Assembly (NCBI GenBank): GCA_018399285.1
Contig: JAGYOW010000028.1
Coordinates: 1-40,972 of the forward strand
Origin: Desulfotignum sp.
Lineage (GTDB): Bacteria > Desulfobacterota > Desulfobacteria > Desulfobacterales > Desulfobacteraceae
Direction: 5' to 3'
DNA: 40,972 nucleotides
This document shows, piece by piece, positions 16,581-27,280 of this stretch; position 1 is the first letter of the stretch, and every line of letters begins with the position of its first letter. Position numbers and translations under genes: made by a program. Below the pieces are notes generated by a model. The model searched no databases. It saw only the letters and a program-made list of their open reading frames with translations, and was not told the DNA's origin.

Positions 16581-18678
16581 TTAGGCCTTTGAAATTCCGG
16601 CTTTGATACCAAAGGCGGCATCCATGCCTGATTCCGGCTCGATTTTCGGTGATATCAATACATTGATATTCACCCCTTTGCCTGACACATATCTGTTGTC
16701 CAGAGTGTGTCCAAGGCCTTCCCCCATGACCATACCGATGACACCAGGCATGATCCCGTCGTGAAATGCACCCGCACCGGGACGGATCCCTCAGGGGGTC
16801 GTCAACGTGGCAAATCCACCGTCTTTCAGATTTTTAGCGGATTGAGGATTGATTTCCCCTGAAACATGTCCGTTCCCTTTAGAATCGGTCGGACCTTCAC
16901 GTTTTGAGTGGCGAAAGGAAATTGCCGGCACCGTGGGCGGTACCGGAAATTATCAATGGGAATCAGGGGTGAATTCCAGATCACCTGCCGGTTTCACCGT
17001 TTCCGGATTTTCTGCCGAAACTTGAAATCCGTTTCCATGGATCAGCCGGCGGCGGATTCTCCAGACAACACCACATGGCCTTTCGAAGACCAAGGGCCCA
17101 CAGATTCTGGCGGTCACTGTTCCGGGCAGGCATCATAGCTGTCCCAGGCAAAACTGGCCATGTCGCCGCCTTGGAGCCGGGCCATTTTCAATCACCACAT
17201 CCCAGGACTGCGGGTATTGAACACCGGCACACCATGGGTTTTGAAAGCCCCACCACGGTTGCGGCCAGCCCGGCTTTGAAGGCACATCTTCCATACGTTC
17301 AGAAATGTGGATACCGGCAGAATCACATCCAGTACCATGGCGTTTCATCCACGAACGATGTCACACAGACCTTGAAGGGAATTTTTCTAACGCGGCCCGG
17401 ATCCGGGACGAGATCATTCAGGAGTAAAACGGGGATTGGCATTGTAGACCAGCAGCAGCGCTCTTACAGGTGACTCACCCGGTTGTAATCCAGATTCACC
17501 AGTTCCCTGAACCGAACCTGCCAGCGGGGCAAGCAGCCGCACCTTTCAGCACCACGGCATCACCGGGTCGGGAAAGCTCAGGTATTTCGGAAGCGGTTTG
17601 CGACAAACGCGCACTTGTTTGGTAACGTGCCACTCAGGCAGTTCAGCGTATGAATCGCTGCAAAATTCACATGAGTTCTGGGCCCATACCCGTCTTTTCC
17701 CGGCGGGCCACAGGCACATTTAGCCTTGGCAAATGCGATGGCGGTTTCTGGATGTCGGACGCGCTGATACTGCGTGATTCCGGCGACTTTGTCCAAGGAT
17801 ATTCTTTTTGCACCATGGCATTGAATAAAACCGCCCTTGAACCCCTGAGCGAACACGGGATCAAAACAGGTTTTCCTTAGTAGAACCGCGCACATGCCCA
17901 TGGCCAGGTCGCTTCAGTGCGGGTTGATGGGCATCCATCGGTTGGCACTGGCAGCGGTATTGGCCAGCGTGGTTCGATCAGTGGCTTGTCTTTTTGTTTT
18001 TCCGTTGCCATGGCCTGGATACATGCCACCGGGGCTATCCGTCGATCAATCCGGCGCCGAAACTTAAAATAAAATCAGGTGATCAATATCAAACTTCCAG
18101 GTATATTCATCACCGTGCAGGGTTTCTGCCGTCGGATCAGCCAAATTCAGAGATCCGGCATGGTCAAACCATTGGGAGAACCGAAGATACAGCCATAAAA
18201 TGTTTGAACAGGCCGGGGACTGACTGATCTGAACCGGTGATACAGGCCAGAGTTTCCGGGTTCTGATCATTTCTAAGCTCACTGGCCTGTCCGCCACCAT
18301 GGTGAGGGCCTCGTCCCATGAGATAGGCTGGAGCCAGTCATTGACTTTTCAGGCGATTTCACCGGCTGGGATCATACGGTATTGAAGTCCGGCAATCCAT
18401 GCAAACAGACTCCGCCGTTGTTCACCGGATAGGGTCCAGACGTAATTTTACCGGCCGGCCGTCAATTTTTTTTCTTACAGAAATACCGCGGGCACCGGGG
18501 CTACCAATGGCATACGGTGCGGTCATAGGACACTTCTCCATCCGGCGGAACCGGTATCCAGGCCAGTTCTGGGTCCAGATGGAAAAAATCATCGTGAGTT
18601 TGGCTCCGACAGGAGATGGCAATGTGCCTGCAACTGCGCCGATTCCCAATCCCAAAGGCTTCGTCTGTCAACTTTCAT
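16581..18678 (-). pseudogene. qrcB: Menaquinone reductase molybdopterin-family subunit QrcB, multiply frameshifted
   Basis: The gene starts at the ATG at 18678 (MKVDRRS followed in another frame by a GLGIGAVAGT hydrophobic stretch, a TAT-type signal) and ends with GIKAGISKA at 16581. The 2.1-kb span is right for QrcB, a molybdopterin-oxidoreductase-family protein reported to lack molybdenum. Recognisable pieces are scattered over all three frames: DFSIWTQNWP-like sequence near 18580, GISVRK and DGRPVK near 18480, NILWLYLRFSQWF near 18190, GDEYTWKFDIDH near 18100, and FATLTTP near 16800. Frames change every few tens of bases. Because qrcC and qrcD are intact and protein motifs survive, consensus error is more likely than true loss. 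Confidence 0.75.
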
Positions 18679-18723
18679 ATGTAGCATCCTCTACTCTAAG
18701 TTTTCAATTCTTGTGTATGTGAT

Positions 18724-19410
18724 CTATTTGTGGCACTGGAAGCAGTAGCCTTTATGGCCAGTTTTTCCTTCTCATGACACACCGCGCAGTCATTCATTTT
18801 TTCATGCGGTCCCAGGGATTTGCCTGCTTGATGCCCCAGATATTTTTCCCCATATGTCGGCTGTACATCCGGTGAGTCTATTTCCTCATAGGGCCGGGAC
18901 GTTCTGGTTTCCTCAATGGGGCCGTGACAGGATTTACAGTCCATACCTGCGGCATTGATATGAGCGGCATGGGAAAGAAAACGGAAATCGGCCGCCGGGC
19001 ATACACATACCAGGGAACCTCTGTTCTTTTGCCACATATTCGGCTGCAAATATGGCCTCATCTTTTGTAGCATCTCTCGCCCATGGCTCTGCATCCGTGT
19101 GGCAGTCAGACAGGATTCAGTCTTGGGAATCCTGAAAACGTGCCGTCTTCCGGAGATAATGACGGGATTCGCAGTCCCCGGTTTCCCTCCACATGGAGCA
19201 CGTGGTCAAAAATTAAGGTTGCTCGTGTTTGGAATAAAACGCCCGGTTTGGGGAACACTAAGGGGAGCCAGCCGGACGGGAAGCATATCAGAAATGCCAC
19301 AATAAAAAATGACGCAGCCCCAGGCCTGTGTCATTTTCAAGGTCACCGGCAGTGCCTGCTGTCGCACCATCCATGGAACCGTGTTCAGTTTTGTTTTCTA
19401 TTTCACTCAT
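18724..19410 (-). pseudogene. qrcA: Menaquinone reductase multiheme cytochrome c QrcA, frameshifted
   Basis: Reading from the ATG at 19410, MSEIENKTEHG is followed by a polar N-terminus, a hydrophobic stretch (LICFPSGWLPLVF) acting as anchor, and then heme-binding segments. Intact CxxCH motifs are CKSCH (about 18940), CAVCH (about 18780) and CFQCH just before the TAG at 18724. Another motif near 19110 reads TGTCTGACTGCCAC, which becomes CLDCH if a single base is restored. The QrcA of Desulfovibrio carries six c-type hemes. Shifts occur several times along the gene. It heads the qrc cluster and lies downstream of a 27-bp palindrome. Confidence 0.78.
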
Positions 19411-19488
19411 AAAAAGCCCATCCATGTTAAAGTTGATGTTTACTATATTCTTTTTTTTTTTTATCCAGGCACTTGCCAGACTTATTTT

Positions 19489-19515
19489 TTGTATCCAGTG
19501 GGCTACTGGATACAA
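19489..19515. repeat. Perfect 11-bp inverted repeat with 5-nt centre upstream of qrcA
   Basis: TTGTATCCAGT, then GGGCT, then ACTGGATACAA. It sits about 80-105 nt upstream of the qrcA start and about 160 nt downstream of the ccsA stop. Neither direction has a following T-run, so it looks more like a repressor or activator site than a terminator. A T12 run lies nearby at about 19451-19462. Confidence 0.6.
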
Positions 19516-19673
19516 TTGGTGTTCACGCAGCACAATTCGCGTTAATCTATAGTAATATCTGAAATTCTTGTCAGATAAAATGAGGCGGGAAACAGGAAGG
19601 ACAAACCGGTGATGGACGGGTATCGGCCAAAGGTGTGATGCCGTCCGCAGCCTTCGCTCTTGAACACAAACAA

Positions 19674-20514
19674 TCAGGCGTAGCTGTGAAGTCCGGACAG
19701 CAACAGAAAATTGACGCCGAAATAGGTGAATAATACCGCCATGAAACCGTGATGGACACCAGTGCCAGATTGCGGCATGCCAGCGCCCGCATCACGGCCG
19801 CAGGTGCAGGGAAAAATATACACGAAGACAGGTGATCAGAGACCAGGTTTCCTTGGGGGATCCAAGGACCAGTATTTGCCCCAGGCAGGTGTGGCCGAAC
19901 CGCCCCGGTGATGATACCGATGGTCAAAAAAATCCGAACACCACCATCTGGTAGGTGAGTTCATCAATGACACTCCGTCCGGCAATCGTGAAAAATTGAG
20001 TTTTGATGCGGTTTGCCCGGGTTTCACGTAATAGGTGAGACCCCAGGTCCAGCCAGGGCAAAGCCGGCATACCCCAGAAAACAGGTCACCACATGGGCAA
20101 TGAGCCAGTTGCTTTTCAACGCCGGAATCAGCTTAGTTGATCTTGGCGGCTAATACTCAGGTCAAGAGCTTGATGCATAGGCAATGGCCAGAAAAATCAA
20201 AGGCGACACAAGCACACCCCAAACCCCTGTTCCCTGTATTTGATCTCCACATACAGATACAGTGCGGCCATGGTCAGGAAAAAAAGACCAGGGATTCATA
20301 CATGTTTGAAAAGCGGGGCCCGGCCAAATCCCATCTGGTACGATTCCACCCACCGCAGCCGATCCGACCGTATTCAGAAGCAGTCCCAGTACCAGCACAT
20401 AAAAACCCGGCGGTGGCGAGGCAGTTTTCTTGAAAGCAGAAACGCCCCGACATAACACACCATTGCCAGGCCGTACAAAGGTGATTAAAGAAGACGCAAG
20501 AGCGCACTGTTCAT
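19674..20514 (-). pseudogene. ccsA: Cytochrome c maturation protein CcsA (System II), frameshifted
   Basis: The gene begins at the ATG at 20514 behind AAGGTG and ends at the TGA at 19674 with FTYFGVNFLLLSGLHSYA, the family C-terminus. Between these, hydrophobic segments appear in alternating frames: YGLAMVCYVGAFLLSRK near 20450, FFLTMAALYLYVEI near 20270, and [19 protein letters not shown] near 20080, which contains a histidine typical of heme ligation. CcsA is the multi-pass heme-handling subunit that works with ResB to export heme and attach it to apocytochromes such as QrcA. Several 1-nt shifts break it. Confidence 0.78.
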
Positions 20515-20529
20515 TTTTATTCACCTTGT

Positions 20530-21878
20530 TTAATTGATTTCCGGGCGGGTCGCCATTTGCTTGAGTTTCAGTGTCATGCTCCGGCTGTTGCGGCTGGATT
20601 TACCGGACACAGAACACCGGGCGCGGCCGTCATCGGGTGATTGCCAGCGCGGAAGAAACGATTGATGGGACATGAAAAAGGTGACCCAGCATCCCCAGGA
20701 TCTCATCAGAATGAATCCGGCGTAAACATACCACACGCCCGGATCTTTGGTGACCTGAAGCCCGGTATAATACCGTTTTCAAATCGGTCACAACAAGGTG
20801 AATCGGCCTTTTCGCATCTTGTCAAGTATGAAACTGCATGGGCATCCCCACGATCTGAAAACTCGGTTTCCCCCCCGTCGAGTCACCCAGTCGAAAAAGT
20901 TTCTCCCAGATCATGGTTCCGGAACTCAAAATGGGGAAGAAATCCCTGAAGCGTGAACTGCCCTGCCCCGTCCGGCAGATCCAATGGATTTCACCGATAC
21001 GGATGTCGCGAATGATTTCAGCGCCGCTTTGATTGTCAGCCATCTCATGGTCACCGTGTCGGGTGCGGCCGTGCCGTAGGAAGATTGAAAAATGTTGATC
21101 CCTTTTGTGGATGATTGACGAATATCGGTGGTCAGGCTTTCCTGCCCGTCTTCAATGATCGTGAGATTAGAACGGAATTCTTCCGGCGCTCCGGTCTCGT
21201 AAAGTAGCACACTTCAAATTCGTTGCCGGATGATGAAATCCAGTGTCATGGGTTCTCTGGTTTTACTGTCAAACACCGACCGGTCTGGGTTCCCTCATCA
21301 ATTCGACATTGACGCCTTAAACCCGAAAAACCGCACCGATCCAGGCACCGGCCAGAAGAAGCAGCACGCTGGCATGTACCACAAACACCCTAACCGGGTC
21401 CATCGCCCTTTTTCCGCATAAAAATAAGTGGTCTGACCATCGGTTTGCCGGGTGACCGGTCCGCCTGTTTGGCAAGCCGGCCTGGCAGGGGTTCAACCAG
21501 CTGCTTGACCGATGATGTCGTTTCGATGGTCTGAAGCTGGATTTTAACTTCAAAAATCCGGTTGACATTAGAAACGGACACGGCCCGGAAAAATGATTAC
21601 CCATAACGGGGACAACCGCTCCACGGAACGGGCGTAATGATATTGATGCGCAAAACCAGCAAAAGCAGCAGAAACCACCGCATGATACATGTCATCAATA
21701 TCAAACACCTGAATCAAGTTAGATTCCTTCTCCATACAGATTCATACTGGATCCCGTTCTGAAGCACCACCGTCCCGATAATCGAGGGTCACTGCCAGCA
21801 GAACCAGAATATACACGGTTAGTTGCTGGAACAAAAAAACATCCAGATCTGACGGGAAACACCGTCTTTATTTTTCAA
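20530..21878 (-). pseudogene. resB: Cytochrome c maturation protein ResB, frameshifted
   Basis: A TTG at 21878 behind GGAGG opens KNKDGVSRQIWMFF, followed by a membrane segment (TVYILVLLAV). Downstream, broken over frames, are SVERLSPLW near 21630, FRSNLTIIEDGQESLTTDIR near 21150, KGINIFQSSYGTAAPDTVT near 21080, and WYVYAGFILM with GCWVTFFMSHQSF near 20700. The SYG-type periplasmic segment followed by a last transmembrane helix is characteristic of ResB (Ccs1). It partners with CcsA, encoded 16 nt downstream, and its start overlaps the end of recD. Confidence 0.78.
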
Positions 21879-21879
21879 T

Positions 21880-23631
21880 TCATACCTCCATGGTAACAAC
21901 CGGTGCCGAAGATCCTTTCCCGCCCAGCCGTGCGCGGAATTACCCGGCAGGTCTCAGGGACTGGGAGATGGCCTCTTGAATCTTTTCTGTCCTTTGATCC
22001 AAGAATCACCACTTTTTTTTCTGGCTCTTGTGACCCCGGTATACAGAAGCTGCGGGTCATCACCAAGGACACAGTGTTCGGAATAAAGGATCAGAACTGT
22101 TTCAAAATTCAGATCCCTGGCTTTTATGTATGGTGATCCCAAGGCGAGTTCATGGGGAGAGGCAGATCCATAATTCCGAATTTTGGATCATTTGTCTTCC
22201 ATTCTGAAACCCGCCACAAGGCCTTGTTTATCCTGGAGAACAACCCCTGTATCTCCGTTAAAGACACCCTCGGTCATAATCATTGGTGTTGATCATGATC
22301 ATCTACTGTTTCTGAACCGGTCGGTTTTATATCAGAATGTCGCGCTCTGCGCAAAAATCTTTTCACAAACATGATTAATTTGTAATGTTCCGGATTCACC
22401 GATATTGTGTGCACATAAAATTTTGAACCGGTCCATGGCATCCAACGCATCCGCCATATCCTGCTGCGCCATGAACGGACCATACCCTGACCGGATATAT
22501 CTTTCAAGCACGGCCGTGTTTCAGGCGATTCGCCAGACCCGAATCGGATATTGATTTGACGCGTCAGAATCCGGGTGGTTTCGTTCACATCGTTTTCCGG
22601 ATGGCTGTGGACAGGGCTTCAATCCAGTTTTGCCCAGGATCTGAAATTGTATCGCAAGACCACCAGCAGGGCCAGGGCATCTGTTCGGCAGATTTCACTG
22701 AACACGGCCCCGGCCTGGACCGGGGGACAGCTGGTAGGTCATCTCCCAGCTACAGAATCACCGGGCAGGACAGCGGAATGGCCTCCATCCAGCCGGGTCA
22801 TTAGAAGCCAGATCAATCATGGACGCTTCATCAATAATCACCACATCCGCCGCCAGAGGATTGTTTTCCCATGGACAAACCCCGGTCATGTTTTCCGAAG
22901 GAATCAAGGCTGAATGAATGGTGGCCCCATCCTGAAGCCGGGAAGCGGCGGCGGTGAAAGGGCCAGAGATAGAAACCTTAACGGCGCTGGTGCAATGCTT
23001 CGGCATTGGCCTGTAAAATGTCCCGGATAATCCGGGTGTGCGTTTTTCCGTGCTTGGGCCACCTGAGATCACGGTAAGGGTGGATTGCAGGGCCGTGGCC
23101 ACCGCCTGTCTCTGGCGCCGGGGTCTGTTCCGGATCTCCTGAAATACCGATGAATCTGTGAAAAATAAAGCCCGGATCAGCGGAAAGAACGAAGGCACGG
23201 ATCCGTGAAGCCGGGTTTTTACCAGACGCTCCACAATCATAATATTTGGCCAGGTACAGGCATCCCATCCGGTATCAGCACCAGGGGCAGCCGGCAGGAA
23301 TCTTCATCTCTTGAGTTTTTTCCACGCCAGGCGAGGCGGTCAATGTGTTGTTCAACCATGTTTTGAGTTGCGGCAGCCAGTCTGAGACCCGTCCTTTTTT
23401 TTTCGGCACCGGAAGTCATCCGGCCGGACATGGCACCTTTAAATCCAAGACACACATGCCCTCCCGGGCCGGGGCACTGGATACCAAGGGCGCATGTCAT
23501 TTTACCAGCAGGTCTCACAGGCAAACACCGGGCCACATACGCAGCAAAATAAGAAATCAGGGGAGAAATCGCTTCCGGGCATGCAGCCGGTTCAGAATAT
23601 CACTGTTTTCTGGATGCGTCTTGTTCAACAT
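21880..23631 (-). pseudogene. recD: RecD-like helicase (exodeoxyribonuclease V alpha subunit), frameshifted
   Basis: A superfamily 1 DNA helicase. From the ATG at 23631 (MLNKTHPENSDIL) one can follow, in changing frames, a RecD N-terminal region (FAAYVARCL near 23550, GHVCL near 23460, HIDRLAW near 23340), a Walker A-like TVISGGP with KTHT near 23070, ADVVIIDEASMIDL near 22830 (Walker B), FETVLIL near 22120 and LLYTGVTRARKK near 22040 (motif VI). RecD is the 5'-3' helicase of RecBCD. No recB or recC is in the window, so it may also be a stand-alone RecD2-like protein; the short N-terminus makes classical RecD slightly more likely. Confidence 0.75.
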
Positions 23632-24039
23632 ACCGGAGTGAATGCGCAAAAGGCATACATCGCATCACTGAAATTAAAGGATATGCCCAATGAGCCCAGT
23701 TCCAGGAGAGAAACAATGGCCTCCAGGCTCAGATTGTTGACATCTTCCGTATTTCCGGCGCAGGTTGAGGGCGGACAAGCCGCCGATGGTATCTGGCGTG
23801 TATATCCCGGTCCGGATATTCCGCTTTTTGAGTATTTTTTCTTCTTCCTGTAAGCCACAGTTTGCCGTAATCGTTGATTTCCGTAATAATATTGGCAGTG
23901 TGCCTTGGCTTCCGCTTTTGTCTGTTTCAAGTCAATGAGTTCATTGAAAAGGTCGAACATTTTCTGGTGGGTGTCGATCTCTACTGCCCATCACACTGAA
24001 TCCGGCATCCCACTCAACCCTGAGATCGTTTTGGGTCAT
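23625..24039 (-). pseudogene. Bacteriohemerythrin, frameshifted
   Basis: From the ATG at 24039 the protein reads MTQNDLRVEWDAGFSV, then in another frame VEIDTHQKMFDLFNELIDL, then ITEINDYGKLWL, EKIL, AEYPD, and NNLSLEAIVSL with IGHIL and SDAMYA. This is the hemerythrin fold: an alpha-helical bundle binding a di-iron centre through His, Glu and Asp residues, used by bacteria to bind oxygen. The total length of about 135 residues matches single-domain bacteriohemerythrins. Exact end is uncertain because of shifts. It is located between mpl and recD with short gaps. Confidence 0.72.
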
Positions 24040-24058
24040 CTATCTCTCACTTGTTATA

Positions 24059-25404
24059 TTATTTAATTGTATCAAGCAGTCGGGTGGATATTATTGTCAA
24101 ATCCGCCATTGGATCATGGGGGATCAGCCGGGAAGGCAGAAACGACATCAACCCGTTTGTGTCGGGAAATGATGGGCTTCCGCCAGGCGCGTAATATCCG
24201 ACACCAGCTTTCGGGGAAAACCGTTCATTTTCAGGTATATTTTTTACAGCCGGATTGCAGATACCATGTCGCTTCAGCAAATGCGGCAAGGATAAGTGTT
24301 CTGGAAAAACCGGCGCATGGAGGTGTTGGTGCGGGGCTCAAGCAGCTGGCAATCACGCGGCCCGGATGGTAAAAACGGTTTCACTGCCCGGACAGTGGCT
24401 GCCACCGCAGACGGATGATGGGCAAAATCATCCATGACCGTGATGCCGTTTTAACCCCCCGGACATCCTGACGCCGCCGGATACCGAGAAAACATCCCAT
24501 GGCCTGTTCACCGTGTCCGTGCTGATCTCTAACGTGTGCGCCGCCGCCGCACAGGCCTGAAAATTCATCAGGTGATTGCCCGGGCGGCCGGGGTTTCAAT
24601 CTCATAACCTGATTCAAGGGCCCTGAATCTGAGCGAGTCCTGATCACCTGTACCATATCACATATGTCCAGTCACCGTCAGATCCGTAAAGCAGAGGTTT
24701 CTTTTGATCTTGCCAGGATATCCATGAGGTCGAGGGACTGTCTTTTTGCGAGGCAATCATAACACTGGTATCGCGCTGATACCAGTCGGGCAAACACCGA
24801 TTTGACGTTGATCCAGATCTTTAAAAATATCGGCATGGTCGAGATTCCACGCCGGTCATGATCGTGATAAACCCGGATCATAGTGCATGAGATTTGCGGG
24901 ACCTTTGTCAAAGGCGGTATCATATTCATCCCTTCAATGACCATGTAGTCGCCCTGCCCGATCCGGAACCCGGACTGGTAGTCCTTTTTAAAATCCCGCG
25001 TCATGAACCGGGATCCAGCCCGCCACGGTCAGTATATGGGACATGATGGCAGCGGTCGTGGTTTGCCGTGGTACCGGTGATCAAATAATCTTTTTTATCG
25101 GCTGCGACAAACCGGTTCCTGGGGCATGGACGAATAGGAATCTGCCTGAACCGCTGCACCGCTTCCGGGATTATCAGGTCACGGCATTGCCGATGATCAC
25201 CAGATCCGGAGAATGATCCAGATTGGCCGGATCAAACCGGTCAAACAACCGGATGTCACTGGCTGCCAGAAAATCGCTCATAGGGGGATACACATGCTGA
25301 TCCGATCCGGTCACTTCATATCCCATCTGCTTGAGCATGCAGGCCAGCGTTCCCATGCCGGTACCACACGCAGCGATCAGATGTATGCGGCGAATTTTGT
25401 TCAT
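24059..25404 (-). pseudogene. mpl: Murein peptide ligase Mpl, frameshifted
   Basis: The ATG at 25404 is 3 nt after the hemL stop. The first 76 codons are open: IHLIAACGTGMGTLACMLKQ, then EVTGSDQHVYPPMSDFL and PDLVIIGNAVT. The VYPPMS and IIGNA segments favour Mpl over MurC. After about 25170 the frame is broken repeatedly, but the ligase signature DDFAHHPSAVAATVRAVK near 24420 and LEPRTNTSMRR near 24340 are preserved. The end is LTIISTRLLDTIK at 24059. Mpl ligates the recycled L-Ala-D-Glu-mDAP tripeptide to UDP-MurNAc. Span corresponds to about 448 residues, normal for the family. Confidence 0.82.
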
Positions 25405-25407
25405 GGA

Positions 25408-26691
25408 TTAAATTTCCGCCATCACCGCTTTGGCCGCAGCGATGGAGTCTTCAACGTCTTTTTTTGTGTGGGCCAGAGAAACAAAACAAGCCTCGAACTG
25501 AGACGGTGCCAGGTAAATGCCTTTTGCCAGCATGCCTCGATAAAATGCGGCAAACCGGTCCAGATCACTGGTTTTGGCATCTTCAAAATCATACACGGTC
25601 CGATCGGTGAAAAAGAACCCGGCCATGGACCCCACATGCCCGGACTGAAAGGGGATACCCGCTTCATCCGCCGCCGCCTTGAACCCGCTCATCAGCGCGC
25701 TTGTCCGGGCCTCAAGGGTTTCATATACCCCGTCTTTCTGCAATGCGGTCAACGTGGCAATGCCGGCCGCCATGGCCAGGGGATTGCCGGACAGGGTCCC
25801 GGCCTGGTAAACCGGTCCTGTGGGTGCAATCTGGGACATGATCTCTTTTTTTCCGCCATAAGCCCCCACAGGCAGGCCGCCTCCGATGATTTTGCCGAAA
25901 CAGGTCAGGTCCGGGGTTATGTTGAACAAGCCCTGGGCAGAGGTTTTGGCCACCCGGAATCCGGTCATGACCTCATCAAAAATCAGCACCGCCCCATATT
26001 TTAGTGTCTCTTCCCGCAGGGTCTCAAGAAATCCCTCTCGAGGAGGCACCATGCCCATGTTCCCGGCCACCGGCTCCAGGATCACGCCGGCCACCTGGTC
26101 CCCCTGCTGGGCCATCACCTGTTTGAAACCTTCAATATCATTGTAAGGCAGAGACAGGGTATTTTGTGTCACTGTCTGCGGGACTCCGGGACTGCCGGGA
26201 ATATTCAGGGTTGCCACACCGGATCCGGCCGCCACCAGCAGGGTATCGGCATGGCCGTGATAGCATCCGTCAAACTTGATGATAATGTTTCGTCCGGTAA
26301 ACCCTCTGGCCAGACGAACGGCACTCATGGTGGCCTCGGTGCCGGAATTGACCATACGCACCATTTCCACGGAAGGCACTGTCTGGGTCACCAGTTGCGC
26401 CAACCGGGTCTCCAGATGGGTCGGGGCACCGAAACTGGTGCCGGTCTCCAGAACATGCATCAGGGCCTGAATCACTTCCGGAGGGCGATGTCCCAACACG
26501 AGTGGCCCCCAGGACATGACATAATCAATATAGTCATTCCCGTCCACATCAAAGAGCCTGCTTTTGTCACCGCGCTCGATGAATACCGGTTGCCCGCCCA
26601 CGGCATTGCATGCCCGAACCGGAGAGTTGACACCTCCGGGAATCAATTGTTTTGCCTTGCTGAACAAATCAAGGGATTTGCTGTGTTGCAT
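25408..26691 (-). CDS. hemL: Glutamate-1-semialdehyde 2,1-aminomutase
   Basis: A 427-residue PLP enzyme converting glutamate 1-semialdehyde to 5-aminolevulinate, the C5-pathway precursor of heme and siroheme. Typical segments are [11 protein letters not shown] near residue 17, [14 protein letters not shown] near 65, [20 protein letters not shown] near 114, [11 protein letters not shown] near 142, and the PLP-lysine [17 protein letters not shown] near 263. It is fully open although its neighbour mpl is broken. The ATG at 26691 is preceded by GGGAGA. It heads the minus-strand series that runs into cytochrome c maturation and the multiheme Qrc genes. Confidence 0.96.
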   Translation of the reverse strand: MQHSKSLDLFSKAKQLIPGGVNSPVRACNAVGGQPVFIERGDKSRLFDVDGNDYIDYVMSWGPLVLGHRPPEVIQALMHVLETGTSFGAPTHLETRLAQLVTQTVPSVEMVRMVNSGTEATMSAVRLARGFTGRNIIIKFDGCYHGHADTLLVAAGSGVATLNIPGSPGVPQTVTQNTLSLPYNDIEGFKQVMAQQGDQVAGVILEPVAGNMGMVPPREGFLETLREETLKYGAVLIFDEVMTGFRVAKTSAQGLFNITPDLTCFGKIIGGGLPVGAYGGKKEIMSQIAPTGPVYQAGTLSGNPLAMAAGIATLTALQKDGVYETLEARTSALMSGFKAAADEAGIPFQSGHVGSMAGFFFTDRTVYDFEDAKTSDLDRFAAFYRGMLAKGIYLAPSQFEACFVSLAHTKKDVEDSIAAAKAVMAEI

Positions 26692-26722
26692 ATGATGTCT
26701 CCCAATATCTTTAAATGGTGGT

Positions 26723-26763
26723 GTTCAAAACGGCTTGAACTTCATGCACAATAAATTCATGCA
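26723..26763. repeat. Short symmetric and tandem motifs in the hemL upstream region
   Basis: GTTCAA-N6-TTGAAC (26723-26740) is a small palindrome, and TTCATGCA occurs twice (26741-26748 and 26756-26763). They lie 32-72 nt upstream of the hemL start and could be operator or leader elements, but are short enough to be chance. Confidence 0.3.
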
Positions 26764-26836
26764 TAAATAATAAGTATAACAAACCTTTTTTTAAAGGGTC
26801 AACCAGTTTGTTCCCATTCTCATTTTAAAAAAAACG

Positions 26837-26865
26837 TTGACAGACCTATTTCCGGCTGATATTTT
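26837..26865 (+). promoter_or_regulatory. Sigma-70 promoter of tRNA-Lys
   Basis: A perfect TTGACA (26837-26842), 17-nt spacer and TATTTT (26860-26865) place the start about 15 nt before the tRNA. Confidence 0.7.
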
Positions 26866-26885
26866 TCCTGCTGTTATTTTCAGCC

Positions 26886-26961
<76 letters not shown>

Positions 26962-26995
26962 GCAAATCGATGATAATATCTTACCTCACTTTCGG

Positions 26996-27280
26996 TCAAC
27001 CCCCAACAATCACAAACAGCCGGCTCAATTCTTGATTGCCCGCATTCTGGACACTCGCTTCTGAAACTGATCCTGGAATACAAAGCCGCAGCTCAGGCAG
27101 TAGGCACGGTGATTTAATCTGTTTTTTCTGGTGCCTGATGCTCTTTTCAACAAACGGCAGGTGGGAGTATACTTCTTCAGACTGATCCGCAGGGTCTTTG
27201 ACAAATCTCGCCGTCGGCCCAGCTTCCAGGCTGCTGATCATCTGCTCTCTGATGGTCTGTTTTTTGTTAACGACATCCAT
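26996..27280 (-). pseudogene. HTH and zinc-ribbon transcriptional regulator remnant (COG3357-like)
   Basis: Stitching frames on the minus strand gives IREQMISSLEAGP, ARDLSKTLRIS, KEVYSHLPFVEKSIRHQKK, then YCLSCGFVFQDQFQKR and CPECGQSRIEPAVC. That is a winged-helix-like N-terminal part followed by a CxxC-x(n)-CxxC zinc ribbon, the arrangement of the predicted regulators in COG3357. At least two 1-nt shifts are needed, so the present reading frame is broken. In the zinc-ribbon frame the sequence would run into the tRNA-Lys 3' end. Family assignment is from memory of motif layout and is moderate. Confidence 0.5.

Noticed and set aside
16581..18678. qrcB as a set of separate small hypothetical genes
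   Set aside because: The short frames on both strands have no ribosome-binding sites, and the minus-strand pieces join into one molybdopterin-family protein.
25213..26004. 263-codon plus-strand open frame
   Set aside because: It is antisense to hemL, lies in a frame shadowing its codon pattern, and has no ribosome-binding site or recognised motif.
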